Part shown: positions 6,292 through 7,844 of the stretch, piece by piece
How the letters are laid out: the number at the start of each line of letters is the position of its first letter
Position numbering within the stretch: position 1 is the first letter of the stretch
Assembly: GCA_000435475.1 (NCBI GenBank)
Contig: FR896067.1
Coordinates: forward strand, 59,144 to 66,987
Reading direction: 5' to 3'
DNA: 7,844 bases
Origin: Cryptobacterium sp. CAG:338
GTDB taxonomy: Bacteria > Actinomycetota > Coriobacteriia > Coriobacteriales > Eggerthellaceae
Translations under genes and position numbers: made by a program
Notes under the pieces: generated by a model
Database searches by the model: none
What the model saw: only the letters and a program-made list of their open reading frames with translations
Told to the model about the DNA's origin: nothing

Positions 6292-7575
6292 ATGCTAGAC
6301 ATCCGGTTCGTCCGCGAACACCTTGATGAAGTTGCCACTGCGATGAAGAACCGCAACCATTCATGGGACTCTGAATACTTCCAAGAGTTGGACGAATCAA
6401 GGCGTTCAGTAATTGGTCAGGAAGAGGAACTCCTCAATCAGCGCAATGTGCTTTCCAAGTCGATCGGAAAGCTGATGGGCGAGGGCAAAAAAGAGGAAGC
6501 CGAAGCTGCTAAGGCCCAGGTAACGGAGCTTAAGGATCGTATTGCTCAGCTTAGTGCCAAGCGCGCTGAAGTTGAAGACAAGCTGAATGATCTTCTCATG
6601 GGAACTCCAAACATGCCTGCTGATTCCACTCCTGTAGGCAAAGACGAAAACGACAATCCCGAAGTTCGTCGTTGGGGCACCCCGCGTGATTTTGAGGCTG
6701 AAGGAATCGAGATGAAGCCTCATTGGGATCTCGGTGCTGATTTGGGCATTATCGATGCAGAACGTGCGGTGAAGCTTGCAGGTAGCCGTTTTGTTTTGCT
6801 GGGTGGTTTAGGTGCTCGTCTGGAACGCGCTCTTATTAACTTTATGGCAGATACACACACTTCTCGTGGATACAAGGAGTGGTGGTGCCCTGCAATGGCA
6901 AATGCCAATACGCTTACGGGGACTGGTCAGCTTCCTAAATTTGAAGATGATCTATTTAAAACGCGCGAAGGCATGTACCTGATTCCTACTGCTGAAGTTC
7001 AGCTTACGAATATCCATTCAGGCGAAGTTCTGGATGCTTCAGATCTGCCTTTAAAGTATTGCGCTTTTACCCCCTGCTTCCGTGAAGAGGCGGGCTCTGC
7101 TGGTCGTGACACGCGTGGCCTTATCCGCGTTCATCAGTTCGATAAAGTTGAAATGGTGAAGTATGCAAAGCCAGAAGAAAGCTACGAGGATCTTGAAGCA
7201 ATGGTGGCAGATGCGGAAAACATTTTGCAATTGCTGGGCTTGCCTTATCGTGTCATTTCTTTGTGCACGGGTGACATCGGTTTCTCTGCGGCAAAGACTT
7301 ACGATTTAGAGGTTTGGCTGCCCTCTTATAATGCCTATAAAGAAATTTCCTCTTGTTCGAACTGCGTTGATTTCCAGGCACGTCGCGCAAATATTAAATA
7401 TCGCGATCCTGAAAACTTTAAGGGTACGCGTCTTGTCCATACCTTGAATGGTTCTGGCTTGGCGGTTGGCCGCACCATGGCTGCGGTGTTGGAAAACTAT
7501 CAGCAGGCAGATGGCTCCATTAAGGTGCCTGAAGTGCTTGTTCCTTATATGGGCGGTATTGAGGTAATTCGCTAA
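6292..7575 (+). CDS. serS: Seryl-tRNA synthetase
   Basis: A 427-aa class II aminoacyl-tRNA synthetase of normal bacterial length that charges tRNA-Ser (and tRNA-Sec where present) with serine in the cytoplasm. The N-terminal MLDIRFVREHLDEV and the long charged helical arm (about 28-105, rich in K/E/A/L) form the coiled coil that grips the tRNA long variable arm. The catalytic core shows the T-A-E loop at 233-235, motif 2 FREEAGSAGRDTRGLIRVHQF (R264, E266 and the later R/H/Q/F cluster, 263-283), the serine-pocket region around 350-357 (KEISSCSN) and motif 3 with SGLAVGRTMAAVLENYQ (388-404; R394). All are intact. AAGGA at 6282-6286 lies 5 nt before ATG 6292, a strong ribosome-binding site. It is divergent from the B6 kinase operon. 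Confidence 0.98.
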   Translation: MLDIRFVREHLDEVATAMKNRNHSWDSEYFQELDESRRSVIGQEEELLNQRNVLSKSIGKLMGEGKKEEAEAAKAQVTELKDRIAQLSAKRAEVEDKLNDLLMGTPNMPADSTPVGKDENDNPEVRRWGTPRDFEAEGIEMKPHWDLGADLGIIDAERAVKLAGSRFVLLGGLGARLERALINFMADTHTSRGYKEWWCPAMANANTLTGTGQLPKFEDDLFKTREGMYLIPTAEVQLTNIHSGEVLDASDLPLKYCAFTPCFREEAGSAGRDTRGLIRVHQFDKVEMVKYAKPEESYEDLEAMVADAENILQLLGLPYRVISLCTGDIGFSAAKTYDLEVWLPSYNAYKEISSCSNCVDFQARRANIKYRDPENFKGTRLVHTLNGSGLAVGRTMAAVLENYQQADGSIKVPEVLVPYMGGIEVIR

Positions 7576-7587
7576 ATTGTGCGAATT
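7566..7587 (+). repeat. Short inverted repeat spanning the serS stop codon
   Basis: AATTCGC (7566-7572) and GCGAATT (7581-7587) are exact inverse complements around an 8-nt loop that contains the TAA stop (7573-7575). The stem is 7 bp and no T-run follows, so it is at best a weak transcript-end or stability structure. A second small AT-rich inverted repeat (GTTTGA 7615-7620 / TCAAAC 7637-7642) lies further on. No convincing intrinsic terminator is seen, so serS read-through into the next gene is possible. Confidence 0.35.
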
Positions 7588-7681
7588 GTGACCGATTCAG
7601 TTCTTTGCGTTCTGGTTTGATACTATTCTTAAAGATTCAAACAAAGCGAGAACATTACGGCTCAAGGATATTACGCACTGC

Positions 7682-7844
7682 ATGGTAGCAAAAAAGACAG
7701 ATAAATTTTCTTCGGATGGGCGCTCTCAAAAAAAGCGCCCATCTGTTGCTGGGAAAAAAGTAGCTCAAGGATCGCGCCTTGGAACAGTGTCGTCAGGTTC
7801 GAGTACGGGGACGCCGCGGCTCGTTAAAAACTCGCATGACGTGG
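7682..7844 (+). CDS. Unidentified protein, 5' end only, basic Ser/Lys-rich N-terminus
   Basis: An open frame from ATG 7682 runs off the window end after 54 codons. The visible part starts MVAKKTDKFSSDGRSQKKRP, is rich in K, R, S and G, and has no signal peptide or transmembrane helix yet; it looks disordered. AAGGA at 7664-7668 is 13 nt from the ATG, longer than ideal, and no better in-frame start lies closer. The gene follows serS by 106 bp on the same strand. Such tails occur on cytoplasmic N-termini of membrane proteins, such as FtsK-type translocases, and on RNA- or DNA-binding proteins, but nothing here identifies the family. Start position and function are uncertain; coding is likely because the frame stays open with plausible codon use. 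Confidence 0.55.
   Translation, partial: MVAKKTDKFSSDGRSQKKRPSVAGKKVAQGSRLGTVSSGSSTGTPRLVKNSHDV
7713..7745 (+). repeat. Strong GC-rich hairpin inside the start of the last gene
   Basis: GATGGGCGCT (7715-7724) and AGCGCCCATC (7734-7743) pair perfectly over 10 bp around a 9-nt A-rich loop. A G-T wobble and a C-G pair extend the stem to 12 bp (7713-7745). It starts 31 nt after the ATG A at 7682. It resembles the stem of an intrinsic terminator but no T-tract follows on either strand. It may slow or regulate early translation or act as an attenuator-like structure. Confidence 0.6.

Noticed and set aside
7796..7804. GGTTCGAGT resembling a tRNA T-loop
   Set aside because: The flanking bases cannot form the 5-bp T-stem and no acceptor, D or anticodon arms can be placed; it lies within an open reading frame.

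Overview
The window suggests a low-to-moderate GC member of the Actinobacterial class Coriobacteriia, most likely Eggerthellaceae (for example a Cryptobacterium-like genome). This is inferred from protein style: a Ser/Thr kinase with a polytopic membrane tail, a cytoplasmic zinc-dependent phospholipase C-like protein, a UMF1/Atg22-type MFS permease, and a one-TM small protein with an acidic tail in front of a pyridoxamine kinase. No 16S or other decisive marker is present, so the assignment is tentative.

Layout from left to right. (1) Positions 1-200 hold the 3' end of a larC-like gene (nickel-pincer cofactor synthesis); it stops unusually early. (2) After a 255-bp gap comes a 698-aa Ser/Thr kinase on + (456-2552). 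It converges tail to tail with a zinc-dependent phospholipase C family gene on - (2549-3478), and the two stop codons overlap in one TTAA. (3) A 147-bp divergent intergenic region leads to a 408-aa MFS permease on + (3626-4852). (4) The 220-bp convergent gap 4853-5072 is the most structured non-coding stretch. It holds three copies of a 28-nt motif in alternating orientation, a long imperfect hairpin, and outer copies that resemble terminal inverted repeats of a roughly 200-bp non-autonomous element. (5) A two-gene operon on - encodes a 63-aa membrane protein (5942-6133) and a pyridoxal/pyridoxamine kinase (5073-5945), joined by an ATGA start/stop overlap. (6) Divergent from it, serS on + (6292-7575) encodes seryl-tRNA synthetase. 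(7) The window ends inside a new + strand gene (from about 7682) with a basic, Ser/Lys-rich N-terminus and a strong hairpin just inside its start.

Functionally this is mostly housekeeping: translation (serS), vitamin B6 salvage (pdxY-like), signalling (kinase), transport and a lipid-hydrolase-like enzyme. Adjacency does not tie the transcription units into one pathway. I found no phage, CRISPR, toxin-antitoxin or defence system. The best candidates for something undescribed are the repeat element at 4866-5069, the truncated LarC, and the small membrane protein coupled to B6 kinase.
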